Assembly (NCBI RefSeq): GCF_000208745.1
Contig: NC_030858.1
Span: forward strand, 35,252,061-35,316,060
Direction: 5' to 3'
DNA: 64,000 nucleotides
DNA from: Theobroma cacao
Taxonomy: Eukaryota; Streptophyta; Magnoliopsida; Malvales; Malvaceae
The translations under genes were made by a program, and so were the position numbers. Shown in pieces: positions 1 to 12,767 of this stretch (position 1 is the stretch's first letter; each line of letters opens with the position of its first letter). The notes below the pieces were generated by a model, which did no database searches, was not told where the DNA came from, and worked only from the letters and a program-made list of their open reading frames with translations.

Positions 1-264
1 ATTAAAACAGGACCTGAAATGATGTATAATAATTTTATGAATTTTTATTTATTATAAATAATATAATAAATTATCAAAAAATTAAATATCTAGAAAACTC
101 ATCCTATACTAGAACAAACCCCTTGAATATACCATAAATAGAGCTGCTCCACAACAAAAGCATCAAAACTAATGTTAAACAAACAAAAAGAAAGAAAGAA
201 AGAAAAAAAACTGATTAACTGGTTCAGTCATCAGATTAGCTAACATGATTAACCCAACATATGC

Positions 265-3200
265 TTAAATATCCCTATTAAGCTTAAAATCTTCAAGGCC
301 AACCTTATATCCCAGTGTCTCAATATCCGTCTGTCCTTGTGCATGAAAATCTTTGTAAGTAAAAGGCTTATAATTAGAGCTTTGTATAGTACAGTCAAGT
401 TCCGGAAACACAAAATAGTTTATTGAGATTCGATCCACCTGCTTGTTCACTCTTACCCTGTGCTTCACACTCACGTATTTATCATTGCTTATAGCCTGAT
501 CAAAACAAAATATTGTCAGCAAATTAAGCTATAAACATAACGACGTAACAATTTAATCATAAATTAGTGTATGATCATAAATTAAGAACTTGTTATTTGG
601 TAGAACACCCAGTTTGAACTTCTTGTTCCAAGAAGAGTCAAGAGCTTATTTACCACTAGTCTGCACTGAATCAAAGTATTACAATGAAGTAGCCGGATGC
701 AAGTACTCAAAGGGGAAAAAGAGATTGTTAGGGTTTAGATGTACCTGCATCATATCTCCAAGATTGATAATCAGGCTGTTGGCAATGGGTTTAATAGGGA
801 ACCATCTGTTTTCTCTGAAAGCCTCTAGTCCTCCAAGTTGATCTTGGTTCAATATTGAAAGAATTGAGCTGTCTGTATGGACCCCGACTCCCCAGGCTTG
901 GCTGCCTTCAGAAATTCTTGGGTACCGATGAACGCGAATAAATCCAGTTGCTTCTGATATATAAGATTTTGATAGTCTCGGATCAAGATTGAGGCTTTTG
1001 GCCATACCTTCGAATAAAGTTCTAGCAAGTCTAGCCTGGTGCCTTCCATATTCATCCAATAAATATCTAGTGCAACAATAAAGATTTGTGGCTTAATATC
1101 TAAATAAATCTTTAAATTATATCAAGAAAGTCAATTTAGCATATATCATTTTTTTACAATAAATCCCTTAATTTTTATTTTGAATAAAATAAACTCTTCT
1201 CATTAATTGTTGATTAACTTTTGTTAGTCAACGGTACCGTCATGTTAATGTGTCATCTTGATAAATTCAATGTCACGTGATAGATGATGTAGCATCAAAA
1301 ATTACTGACTTGAAATTAGGTTTTTTCCTTTTCAAATGTCCAAAAACTATTGATTGGAGATTTGAAATAAAAAATTAAAAAAAAACTAATTGTTTCAATT
1401 CTTTAACTAATTACCATCCATCATTCGTAATAAAAAAAAATCTAATCCAATTTTTTTAGTTTGATTGAAACCATTGTTGCTCAATTGAAAGTTGGTGTAG
1501 AGAAATTCGAGAATACTCAAAAACAATTTTGAGAAAAGAAAGAGTAAAGGTAAGACACACAACGTTTATTATATTGAAACTAATAAAGACACGTAATGTT
1601 GATTTACAATAAAATAAAATTAAATCCTTCTTTTCTCTTTCTTAAAATCTGTAAGGAAAATCTAATATTCTTTTCTTCCCAAGAATCTATAAAGAAAATT
1701 TAATAGTGTCGAATTTTATTTATTAACAATAATAGATTCTCTCCTTACATCTGATTTAAAAAATTCAAGACTACTCAAAGAACTATTTTTAGAAGAGGAA
1801 TAGAAATTGCATACAGAGAGAGAAGAAAGTAAAGGCTTGATGATTTCAATATAATAAAAGTTAGGGAATATTGAAGAAAGAAAAGGTTTTTTTTTTTTGT
1901 TAGAAAGGATGATTTCAATTAAGAACATGGTAATTAGTTAAGAAACTATGACAATTAGTTTAAAACAAATAGGTTATTTTTTAATTTTTTATTTTAAATC
2001 GTAATTAATAATTTCTGAATATTTAGATGGATAAAAAAGGAAAAAAAACTCAATTCCTAATCAATAATTTTTTATGCAACGTCATCTATCATATGACATT
2101 AACGTCATCAAGATAACACATCAACATGCTATATGAAAAATAATGTGCCAAAAAAATTATTAATTGTAATGTTGAATAATGGAAGTTAATTAACAATTAG
2201 TGTGAGGGTCTTATTTGATCCAAAGTAAAAACTTAAACACTTAATTAAACATAATAAAAAAATAAAAATTAAATTAACTTTCTTAATATAATTAAAGGAT
2301 TTATTTCCATATTTAATCAAGATTTAAATTATTCAAGGAATTAGAGAAAAATGCATCCCTCATAGGGTGCCTTGGATTCATTAAAGAACAGATAAAAATA
2401 ATTGTCAGTATCTAGATTTCGAATGCAAAAGTAAAAAACCTTACATTTTGCTTTAATTTATTATAAGAAAGAACTTATTAGCCTGAACCTAGTTCTTCAA
2501 GTTAAATTCATTCTTTTTTTCTTTGTCACGTGACTCACCTAAGCTAAGCTAAGTTTTGCTTAATTAGTGACTAATCAGGTTGATGCTTGATCCAAAGAGC
2601 CGTCCATGTGAAATTAACATGCGCAACCTAGCTAGCGAGTTGCCAACCTTTCATCGTCAACAGTACGGTTGATGTGGAAAATCCAAAGAAAGCTATGCTT
2701 GAAATGATACAGTCAACTACAATAATTGGCCTAGCTTTCCAGTACAGATGCACCATTATTTTCTTGCAACAGTGAATTAGTATAGTTAAAAACTGTTTAC
2801 CCCAAATTTACCATGTCTATTAAGATTAGTTTGTTTTGACGTAAAATATATTTTAAAATATATTTTCAGAATTTATACTTATTTAAAAAATAAAAAAATT
2901 ATTTCAAATATAAAATATTTTACAAATTAATAGAAAAAATATTTATTGATCACCTACAATGTCTTATACTCTTGTGAGGGTAAGACATTTTAAGAAGAAC
3001 TAAAAAAACACTCTTATACTAAACGTAGTAATATAAGTTTAATGGATATTAATATTTAACTTAAAATATTAAAAATATTAATATTTAATTAAAAATTTTT
3101 AACTTAAAATATTAATATTTAAATTATTCAATACTATAAAAATATTAAAAAATATTTTTTAATGAAATCATTCAATGCAATTAAAATTTTTATTTATAAA

Positions 3201-3459
3201 CTCAATAAATCTTACAAATAGTTATAATAAAAAATATGTCAATTATGTTACTTAATGAATACACATTTATAAATATAAATTTTGAATGTTTTACACAATT
3301 GATAAATATTAATATTTTTATAATTATAGTAAAAAAATGGGATGAAATTTTTTTTGGAAAATTAAAATTTACTTTCAATATAGATATGTGCTTAAATGTT
3401 CTGAAAAATATTATCATTTATTTTATCAATTTTTATTTACATTTTTAATTTTGTATATG

Positions 3460-3500
<41 letters not shown>

Positions 3501-4081
3501 GAGTGATGTATATGTTATATTTTAATTAGCAAGCAAACCCTTAAAACTAATTTATGTATGTGACAAGAAGGATCTTAGCTATCTAATCAGTCAGTATACC
3601 CTACTGAAATCGGTGGAAAGGATAAGAAGCAGATAAAGGTTTTTTACCTGAAAGAGTCAAGTAATGAATCTTCAACTTGGAACTGTGGGAGTTGACTGAG
3701 AGGGAAATTAATGACTTCTACCCAACTGATACTCTTGGAACTCCTCAGGATCCCCCCAGATGTTGTACGAGCCGTGGTGCCCCAGAAATAAGACAGGGGA
3801 CTCCTTAGAATGGCCTGTTTATACTCGAACGAAAGGGCGAAAAGCTCTCTGGCTTGGTCCTGGATTCGGAGCAGTAGCTCTGAAGGAATCCCATGGTTGA
3901 CCAAACGAAATAGGCCCCAGTCTTTGCAGGCTTCTCCAAGCTTGTCCAAGTCAAGGTATTGAAGGTCTATGTGAGGGATTGGATCCAAACCTTCCACATC
4001 TTGGATGGATTCATCAAGGTCAACGTTCTGGTTTGGGTTGTTTCGTTGGCTAAACAGGGGAGGATAGGATCCCGTGTCCAT
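265..4081 (-). CDS. 2OG-Fe(II) dioxygenase, gibberellin-oxidase-like (copy 1)
   Basis: Three exons on the minus strand: 4081-3648, 1066-745 and 495-265, joined by GT-AG introns with intact phase, giving 328 residues. The N-terminal DIOX_N part carries PIPHIDLQYLDL and WGLFRLVNHGIP. The middle exon carries the HTD of the Fe(II) site (in the HTDSSILSIL stretch), and the last exon gives the distal His (VKHRVRV) and the 2-oxoglutarate-binding R-x-S (RISINYF). The SYFWGT stretch and this layout resemble proteins usually annotated as gibberellin 2-beta-dioxygenase 8 or GA20ox-like. Substrate specificity cannot be read from sequence, so no symbol is given. Such soluble enzymes oxidise small molecules, and GA inactivation is the family inference. 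Exon lengths 2 and 3 are identical to copy 2 (322 and 231 nt), which indicates tandem duplication. Intron 1 is 2.6 kb because it holds a transposon-like element. A TATA box lies at 4155-4163. Confidence 0.9.
1100..2335. mobile_element. Long-TIR foldback DNA element in intron 1 of dioxygenase copy 1
   Basis: The segment from about 1100 to 1440 matches the reverse complement of about 1940 to 2330 over most of its length. For example, AAATAAATCTTTAAATTATA near the left end pairs with AAATAAATCCTTTAATTATA read inward from the right end, and GATAGATGATGTAGCATCAA pairs with GATAGATGACGTTGCATAAA. The roughly 500-bp centre holds a further degenerate direct repeat (about 1500-1550 and 1755-1835). No transposase-like reading frame is visible, so it looks non-autonomous, of the long-TIR (Mutator-like or foldback) style. 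Exact ends and target duplication are not certain. It explains most of the extra length of this intron relative to copy 2. Confidence 0.75.
3457..3497. repeat. (TA)n microsatellite
   Basis: An uninterrupted run of alternating T and A, about 38 bases, lies in intron 1 of the first dioxygenase gene, close to its exon 1 splice donor. Confidence 0.95.
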
Positions 4082-4154
4082 TTCCTATTGGAGGAAGAGG
4101 AAAATTTATAAAAACTAGTTTCAGTCACTTGCATTTCAATTGACTAGTACAAGA

Positions 4155-4163
4155 GGTATTTAT
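4155..4163 (-). promoter_or_regulatory. TATA box of dioxygenase copy 1
   Basis: On the minus strand the sequence reads CTATAAATA, about 75 bases upstream of the ATG at 4081. This is a normal plant spacing for TATA, short leader and start codon. Confidence 0.65.
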
Positions 4164-4289
4164 AGGGACAATAAATGACCTTCCCATCATCTAGTTGCAT
4201 AAAACAACAATTAATAGACGTACGTGAATCACATTAATTTAAGATACATGCAATGAATTTAAACACGCAAAAAACTTCAGATTGCTAAT

Positions 4290-5480
4290 TTCAACATTCA
4301 CCCTCAATTTGAAAATTTCTTCATCACCCCAAGTTTTGTTCTTAATCTACAAAAATCTTTAAACTTGAGAGGGTTCCTACAAAATATCTACGACTTGATC
4401 ATGAGTCTTCATTTACTTGAGCTCCATTTTCTTTCTAGCAATACATTCTCTAATGAAATGATATCTTGTGTCTATATGCTTGCTTCGATCATGAAATATT
4501 GAATTTTTAGCGAGTGCTTGTGCGGACTTGTTGTCAATGCAAAACTCCGTAGCTTCTTCTTCTTGTTAGAATTGTAGTTCTTTCAACAACCTTCTAAGCC
4601 AAATAGCATAAGTACAGGAAATTGCAGCAACTTATTCGGACTCACAAGTCAATAAATGGAAAGAAATCATACATCTGTTCTTCTTGTGCCTCTCAATTCC
4701 ATGTAGTATCAAACTTAACATGTCGACTTACCACAACTATTAGCCTTTTGAATCCGAATCATAACCAATAAAGACATGCTTGATACTTGGATCATTAAGT
4801 TTGGATCTTTCATATTGGGGTACATGACCATATCCAATACTTCCAAAGACTTGCAAATGATTCTCCAAGCTTCTTGAGGAGTTTGATCTTTGACATTTGT
4901 TGTTGGAGATCGGTTGGACAAATAAACTGCACGAGCAATAGGTTCAGCCCAAAACTCCTCGAGCATATTTTTGGCTTTCAACGCGCATCTAGCCATGTTA
5001 AGAATAGTTCTATATATTCTTCTTGTACGCTACTCCATTTTGTTGTGGTAATCTAGAAAGTGTTAAAAGAAATGAAAAGTAGGAAATATTTATTTATTTA
5101 TAACAAAAGAAGATGGATTAATTGGTCCACACTCATGTATCGGTAAAAACAAATAGAAGTGGCTTGGTTGCTCGTGACATGGATTCCTTTGGAAAACTTT
5201 TACTGGCGTGCTTACCAAGTAGGCATGCTCTACACAATTGATTGGGGTGATTGATTTGAGGGCCTCTTCTTTTCTCTCGTAGCTTTGAGTGCACCAAAGT
5301 TCAGCTGGACAAACCTCATATGCCAACATCATGCTTCAGTCTTACACACTAGCCTTCAAGCACTTTGGATCAATTATCTTGATATTCAACTTGAACATCC
5401 TATTGCTTGAGATAAAGATCATAGCGATCAAATTAGCATTTTGATCTCTAATTCGATTTTTCCATGATAAGTTCATATTT
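4290..5480 (-). mobile_element. Decayed Ty1/copia retrotransposon fragment, reverse transcriptase deleted
   Basis: On the minus strand, broken reading frames give copia pol pieces in order. These are a GAG-pre-integrase/zinc-like stretch (NQLCRACLLGKHASKSFPKE, about 5175-5240), an integrase part (LKAKNMLEEFWAE and SNRSPTTNVKDQTPQEAW, about 4870-4990), a later integrase/linker part in another frame (HVFIGYDSDSKG, about 4740-4785), and then RNase H (SKHIDTRYHFIREC, about 4443-4490; DQVVDIF at 4380-4400). The reverse transcriptase core that should separate the last two is absent, so there is an internal deletion besides stops and frameshifts. No LTRs were recognised and the outer limits are approximate. 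It sits between the two tandem dioxygenase genes, in the same orientation. Confidence 0.85.
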
Positions 5481-7107
5481 CTTTTCAAGAAGTCGTCTTA
5501 AAACATAAGATATTACTTTTCAATTTAGTAGCATAATAAACAATATCAATCATGAGCTTATGACTACCATTTTTTGAAAAAGTTAAATGGGACGGTTCTT
5601 GCTGTGGGTCTTGTTTGATACTTTGTTTTTGCTATTTCTGATAAAATTATCTTGATGCAACCATTGGCTATAACTAATTGTGCTGAGCTCTCATCCTTAG
5701 CAGATACCCATGTACACTAGTTTTGATGAGAGCAATTTGTAAACTTCTCATCTCCAAGAGCTGAACATTGTTTCCTAATTTCACTTTCATCTCAAATCAA
5801 AGAGTTAACACATGTCAGGCTGTTGTTCAAAATGCACATCTTATCATAAATCTTCCAATGCCTCCAACAGTGATTTCCCCAGGCCGGCTTATCAACAAAT
5901 TGCTGAAAGACTTTTGTCGGGGAGTGATCGATGGGATCTATATTTTGAGTTCGATGACGAGCAGGTTGTCACTTTAAGTCAGTTTGTTTAATCATTCACA
6001 AAAAGCAACAAAAAATAAGAGACAAGATTCACATGGTTTATCAAATCAAAATCTAGTTCTGCACTTCCAAACTGATATCACTAACTCAAAACTATATATC
6101 CCCGAGTATAGTATAGTGATTTGATGTCATAAAAATGCAACCCTTTCGACATTTGTTGAACAAGTAGTAGGTGTAATTTCATCATTCAGGCCCCGCCAAG
6201 GGAAGTACCAATTGAGAGTGCGAAAAGAGGGTTGCTCTTTTAGCACCCAAAAGAGAAAGTGGAGTTCCTTTTTTTAAACTCTTTATAACTTTCATGCATC
6301 TTCATCTATCATTGATTATCACTATTTAGTAGCAAAAATTGTTTGGACATATTTAGAAATGGAATCAAATGGAAGGGTGAAGATTTAGATATATAAATAA
6401 ATTAATATTTATAATCAATGATTCTTTTTTAATAGTTCACTGAAAGAGTTTTATAAGTGAAAAACTCAAAATAATAAAAAGTTAATCATAAGATTCAAAT
6501 TTTTAAATAATTTAAGCCAAAACATACCAACTAATCAATTAAATTAAACAATTCAAAGATGGGGATTCAAATTATTTATACCATTTTATCATGGTTGGTA
6601 AGTCAATGCTTCAGCCTTGATTTCAATAATAAAACTTTAGCTAGCTGGAGATAAATGCAGCCTAACTGCCCAAGTACACGAAGGTAACAACGGGTTTGCA
6701 GACCTACTTTCTGGCGACATATTGAAAGCAGCCCAACCCTATCTCTCTATTTGTCCACAAAGTAGCTAACTTAATTATTGAGAGGCAAAGAGCAGCCAAT
6801 CCTTTGTCTACATCTTCAGTTCTTGAGGGTTCCACATTCCACTGCTAGCTAGTAGTTTTTCCATATCCTCTGACATATTTTATATTAGGGCAGGCCTTTG
6901 GTCAAGAATGGAAAGAACAGAACACACAATGAGCACTGAGATACGCATTTTCCATAATCAAACTTCTGCTGCACACTCTTAGTCATGATCCCAGGAATAG
7001 GGCAGGAAACATGGGATTAAGACGTTGAAGTCTAACGTTTTCCGTAATTAACTAGTAACTAGAAAAGCACACCATAAATGAAAGAACCCATGATCGCTAA
7101 GGACTAA
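5481..7107. other. Intergenic DNA between the copia remnant and dioxygenase copy 2
   Basis: No coding exon or RNA gene is supported here. The part nearest 5500-6000 may still be degraded retroelement sequence, but no domain can be read in it. The rest is ordinary AT-rich spacer that includes the 3' flank of copy 2. Confidence 0.5.
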
Positions 7108-9958
7108 TCAACCATCTGCAATAAGCCTGAATCTTTCGAGCCCAACTTTATATCCTAGAGTCTTGGTGTCTTTCTGCACTTGTTCTTGGAAATCTGTGTA
7201 AGTGAAAGGCCTGTACTTTGAGCTGTGGATGACACTGCCTTCTGCTGGGAATACGAAGTAGCAAATTGAGAACCGCTCCTCGCGCTTGTTCACTCTCACT
7301 CTGTGTTTCACACTGATGTATTCGTCATCGCTTATAGCCTATGTCACAAACATTTTAACAAAAAAGGTGAACTTTCCAACAGTAATGAATATATATATAG
7401 GGATATTGGTTAATATACATCTTGGTCTCATTTCCTCAGGTTACTTATATGATTGACATCTTGTATATGGAATTCACTGACTGTGTGATTTTGAATTCCA
7501 GAATAGGATTTTCGGGGAGTAAACTTCAATTGTGTAAGTAAAATTATTCAGAAAATTATGACAAAGTAATAGGAGATGAAAGCTGAAAAGAAATTAAAAT
7601 CAAGTAAGATTTTGTAGACCTGCATCATGTCACCAACATGGATTATAAGAGTGTTTGGGATTGGGTTAACCAGGAGCCATTTATTGTCCTTGAAAATTTC
7701 GAGTCCCCCGACTTGGTCTTGGCTCACTATAGAAAGCACTGAGCTATCAGTGTGTGCGATCATGCCCCAAGCCTCATCAGCCATGGAGCCAGATGGATAG
7801 CGGTAAACACGTACGAATCCAGTGGATTCTGCCAAGTAAGACTGGGATTGTTTAGGATCCAGATCGAGATCCTTCGCCATTGCTTCAAACAAGGTCGTAG
7901 CAATTCTTGCGAGGTGCCTTCCATATTCTTTCAACAAAAGCCTAGCGAAAAGGACAGTTAAAGAAAAATATCTTGTTACACAGAAAGAAATAAAAGGAGT
8001 TAGACAAATACATATCAGCCTGTAGAAGCTCATCACTTATCATTTTGATTAGCAAGACATAGCAAAGTAGTAAGGTGGGGCATCTCTTTGTGAGTTGTAG
8101 CTTGGATTTATGTTATGTGAAAGGGAGATATAATTCAGTTCTTATAAAAAGTTTTACACTACTTTGAGCGACCATGATAGTCATGTCGAGAACTGAGAAA
8201 GAAGATTCGTTTTAAAAATATGCAGACCCCAAGGACTTTATGGTTTTTGTTTATATATATGATGGCAAAGAATAATTTTCTATTGATAGAAAAGCCTAAG
8301 ACATTGAGGGGCAGTGCCACTTTTCTTCACTAAAACATATCAATCAAAAGCTGTTAGAAAGTCATTCTTGCTCCTTCATGCTTTTGATGATTTTTCCTTC
8401 TTTGCATTAGCTGACAAAGCATGCAATGGGAATGAATAATTAGTTGCTCGATATATAAAATATCAAGACGCATTATATATATTCTGAGAGGATCCTAGGC
8501 AAAATGAATTCAATCTTACTCGAACAACTTCCATTTGAGTTAGGTTTAATTCGATAAAGGCATCTAGCTAGATAGATATGGGCAATCAGAAAAAATTGTT
8601 AGTGTCAGGATTTAGGACATGAATCTAGTTATAGTTCAGGCTTTATCATCATTCATAAAGTAAAAGTTTTAGCGACTAATTAAGATCATTAAATATAGTT
8701 ATCCTTTTGTGAGAAGAATGAGATCCAAATCGTTCCTCTCTCTCTTTATATTTTCTCATATGTACATATATAAAGATCACTAATACGATGAGGATGCTCA
8801 CATGGACCCCACCTATGAAGTAAGACTAGTTATCCTTTTCTATGGTATTTTGTTTGCTACATTTAGTTCAATGTTCATGACATAAATTGGCATTGGGACA
8901 TATATAGTTTGACAACTATGGACGACGACCATCTATGATTAGCATTCTCCGGTCGTCTCCACAAAGTTCATCACAAGCAAAGGGAACAGTGGAAAGAAAA
9001 ATATTCATTGTACCATCAATTTATGATAGTTAGCCAAACCGACGTATTGGTCCCACAGCCAGGAAATTCTTGATGAATCTAAGACTGACAAATGAGGTAT
9101 GTGTTATTAAAATATATCCAGTTGCAGATGGTGGATACCACCTCCCCCACAACCAGAAAATATAACATCATCATACTCAAGTGCCTAGAAATTAATTAAT
9201 TTCTTCCTATTTTAAGCTTCAAACTTTTAAATGAACCATATGGTAAAAAATGTAAGGCATGGGAAATTAAAATTCAAAGAAAGTCTGACGATTGGTCTAT
9301 TATTTTGTTACATACATTTTTGCCAGGGGTCTGAAAAGTTATTGATGCTGACCTTGCAATCTTCATTTTATGCAAAAGAAAATCCGAGACAGTTCAATCA
9401 TTTGGTCACTTCGTGGTATTATTGCCCACCCAAAAGCAATACAAATCTCAAAATGCCCACCAAAAACAATCAATAGGGAAAGGACAAGAAACAAAATGAA
9501 AACAGTTACCTGAAACAATCTAGCATAGGATCTTCAGATTGGAACTGTGGTAGTTGACTGAGTGGAACGTTTAAGCCTTCCAACCAGTTGATATTTAAGG
9601 CACCCCTTAGGGCATCCCCGGATCGGGTAAGGGCAGGGGTGCCCCAAAAGTAAGACATAGGGCTTGTGAGAAGGGCTTGCTTGGATTCAAAGGATAGAGC
9701 AAATAACTTTTTGGCATGGTCTTGAAGTTGGCTCAAAAGGCTTGGAGGAATCCCATGGTTGACCAAACGAAAAAGTCCCCAATCTTTACAAGCCTCTCCA
9801 AGCTTATCCAGGCTAAGAAACTGAAGATCTACCACGGGAATAGGAACCGAACCCTGAGTGTCTTCCATGGCGTTTTTCAGTTCAGCAGCTCTCTGGGGAG
9901 CACCGTTGAGATGGCGAAAGACTGGAGGGTAGGAATCAAGGTTGCTCATCTCAGGCAT
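7108..9958 (-). CDS. 2OG-Fe(II) dioxygenase, gibberellin-oxidase-like (copy 2)
   Basis: Three minus-strand exons (9958-9510, 7941-7620 and 7338-7108) encode 333 residues. Landmarks are PIPVVDLQFLSLDKLGEACK and NHGIP in the N-terminal DIOX_N part, then SYFWGTPALTRSGDALRG. The Fe(II) HTD (HTDSSVLSIV) is in exon 2, and the distal His (MKHRVRVNK) and R-x-S (RFSICYFVF) are in exon 3. All catalytic residues expected for this superfamily are present, so it looks functional. It is a head-to-tail tandem duplicate of the gene at 265-4081, with the same splice phases and exon lengths. Two nearby in-frame ATGs exist, and 9958 is the first downstream of the TATA box. GA oxidation is inferred from family resemblance only. 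Confidence 0.92.
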
Positions 9959-10006
9959 GGTTTTTTTAAATTCACGCTTTACGACCGCTAGATGGACGGG
10001 GTATCT

Positions 10007-10013
10007 ATATATA
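10007..10013 (-). promoter_or_regulatory. TATA box of dioxygenase copy 2
   Basis: The minus strand reads CTATATATAG about 50 bases before the ATG at 9958, implying a very short 5' leader. Confidence 0.65.
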
Positions 10014-10019
10014 GAGAAG

Positions 10020-11403
10020 AGCTTTTGTCTTCTTAGGAAGTTAATTTATTCCTGGTAGGGGCCCATTTGGATTTTTCCATGAAACGTGTCTATCCGGTCT
10101 ATATCTATGTCCTGGCTGACTTGTTTTCTTTGGCATTTGGCCATCTTTGCAGCTGGGGTATCTTCAAAATCTGCAGCTCTTGGGTTGGATTCCCCTGCTT
10201 TAAACGATAAGCACTGGAAAGCCTACCTCATTTCCCTTGCCTGGCTGGTCTTGAAAAGCCTTCCCCTGGTGCAGTGGCAGTGCAACTTTTCAATCAAAGT
10301 ACACTAATTCATGAGGGTTGCTTCTGGAACCAGGAGACAGGGGCCATGAAGTAAGCAAAGCAAAAAATAGCAAATGAACGTGGGTCTGTCCATATTACTC
10401 AGACTGCCCCCCCTTATGGCCTATGCCGTAATAGAAAGTGTCCATATTACTCGCAACCGAAATCCGTGAGGTTGTATTTATTACACCAAAATGTTCAAAT
10501 TTCTGACAACTACATGGGTGGACTACTATTCGTAAGAGGTAAATACTCATAAATTCGTGATTTATTTTATTTTTTAAAAAGTTAGTGAATTTGAATCAAC
10601 GATGATAGATACAAAAGAGAATAAATTCATGATTTATTATATCCACATCATATATTAAGGATCAATTTAATTACTTCAGACTGTCCAACCACTTAATCAC
10701 AAGTCTTTATATGCTATTTGTGAGAGGTCAAACAACCAACCTATATTTGTAAGATTATCAATGAGTGCAACTCTTCTGCAAACCATTAAGGCCGAGTGCA
10801 GTTTTACCTAGGCTGAAAACATAAACCCGTCTCAAGGTTTTAGTTTAATTATGAAGATGGGCATGAAATAATCAATTAAATGTGGGGTTATAGGTCGGGT
10901 TTGGGGCATTCCAAGATCCGCCTTAACTACCTCTCATTTGCCATTTCCACATTGTAACACGTGGTTTGGTTTCTGGTTTGAGAAAGAGAGCGAGAGAGGG
11001 GAGATTGAACTTTCTAGTCACTTGGCAGAGACGAATGTTCGTTAAAATCCTAATGGATTATTGCAATTGCTCAAGGCTCGTAGTGGCCTACTCTTATGTT
11101 TGAATTGAAAGAAAATGGAGAGGAATAAGACTCCCATCCAATCTTGCATAGAGTAATTTTCTAGTCAAATGCTCATTAAGAGTGACAAATTTCATTTTTT
11201 TTAATATTAAAATTGGGCAAAAGAGGAGAATTGACGATGTTGGGGTGGTGATGTGTTGAATGTTGATAGGTTATATAAAAGTTGAAAGGAATTTAGATCA
11301 TCACTTTAATAGAAGCAAGACATCATTGTCGGAGTTTGGATGTTAGTGCCCTACTGCTACTAAGTTTTTTTCCTACTATTTAATTAGTGACAAATATGCT
11401 TAT
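10020..11403. other. Intergenic DNA, no gene seen
   Basis: This is the promoter-side flank of dioxygenase copy 2. The short phrase GTCCATATTACTC occurs twice (about 10388 and 10440). Open frames here are short, lack family resemblance and have no splice context. Confidence 0.5.
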
Positions 11404-11853
11404 GGATGAGCAATTGACTGGTTTAGTTGGTTCAGTTAATTATATTTAAGGATCAAATAAATTAAATATTTTTAAAAAATATTACAATTGATTAAATTTT
11501 AAAGATGATCGAATCGATTAAATATCGAATTGATTCGATTGATTCGATTTTCAACCAAAAAATCAATATTTTTTTTATAAATTACAATATTTAAAATTTA
11601 TAAATTTTATCTATAATTATAAAATATATAATGAAAATTAGTAATGAAAATATATATTTTATATAAATTTTTAAAAAATATAGATAATTAATTTATTCTT
11701 TTGGTTAATTCGGTTTAAAATTTTTAAAATAAAAATTTGACCAAATAAACCAATTAAACCAATAAATCCAATAAACTAATTAGATCCAACCATTTTACTT
11801 GAATTACATTCGATTTGATTGAATCATTGATCCAGTCCAATTTTATTTACCCC
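11404..11853 (-). mobile_element. MITE, copy 1 of an inverted pair
   Basis: A non-coding AT-rich block of about 450 bases whose reverse complement aligns with 12322-12767. Shared ends include GGATGAGCAATTGA at one side and CCAATTTTATTTACCCC at the other. Motifs such as TTGGTTYGGTTTA and AAATTTATAAACTTCATC recur in both copies. Short imperfect terminal inverted repeats (GRGATGAGYAA type) suggest a small DNA-transposon derivative, possibly hAT-like; the superfamily is a guess. Confidence 0.7.
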
Positions 11854-12321
11854 ACCTATTTCCTACTATGCTCTACCCCTTTTTCTCTCTTATATTTGAA
11901 AACATTTGCCATCTTATTCATTTTCGTTTGTTTCTCCTTTTCCTCCATTTTCCCACGCTTATTGAAAAGATAAGTTTCATTTCTTAGACATGCTGAAATT
12001 TACAAAAGCATTTTAATGTCTCCAAAATTTAAATTAACTTTTAACATAATAAAGGTATCAAACTTTAATCTTTATTTTTTTTCTTCATAATTAATGTATT
12101 ATATTTTTAATTTATTTTGAATAGTGCATTCACTAAAAAATAATTTTTAATATTAAAAATTTAACTAATTTTAACAAATTATTTTTTACAAGATTTAAGA
12201 ATTATTAATAATTTTACTTCCAATATCAATATATACCACGGACGAATTGTGTTAATGTTAAATTATGGTACCATATTCAATGTTGTTAAATTTTGTTGTT
12301 GTGTTTGTCGATATATATATA

Positions 12322-12767
12322 GGGATGAGTAAAATTGGATTGGACCAATGACCTAACCGAATCGAATACGATTTGGGTAAAACGATTTAGTCTAATTGGT
12401 CAATTAAATGTAGGTCTAAAAAGTTTGGTATAATTGGTTTATTTGGTTAGTTTTTAGTTTTAAAAATTTTGGATCAAATCGACCAAAAGACCAAATTAAC
12501 ATTCTATATATTATTTCAAAATTTATGTAATATATATTTTTATAACTAATTTTCATTCCATATTTTATAATTATAGATGAAGTTTATAAATTTTACATTA
12601 TAATTTTTTAAAAAAAATGATAAAATTTTGACTTTTTTGACCCAAATCAAATTGATCGAACCAATTTAATGTTTGATCAATTTTAATTGATTTTTAAAAA
12701 ATATTTGATTTATTTGATCTTTAAGTATGATAGATCAAATTGAGCAAACCGTTCAATTGCTCATCTC
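12322..12767 (+). mobile_element. MITE, copy 2 of an inverted pair
   Basis: This 446-base block begins GGGATGAGTAAAATTGG and ends CAATTGCTCATCTC, the same element as 11404-11853 in the opposite orientation about 470 bases away. It has no coding capacity. The two copies could pair in a read-through transcript. Confidence 0.7.

Noticed and set aside
3202..3448. Overlapping 70-residue frames on both strands
   Set aside because: AT-rich intron sequence giving Ile/Phe/Lys-rich chance frames.
10086..10307. 73-residue frame on the plus strand with hydrophobic N-terminus
   Set aside because: Resembles a signal peptide by chance only; no conserved core and no downstream exon was found.
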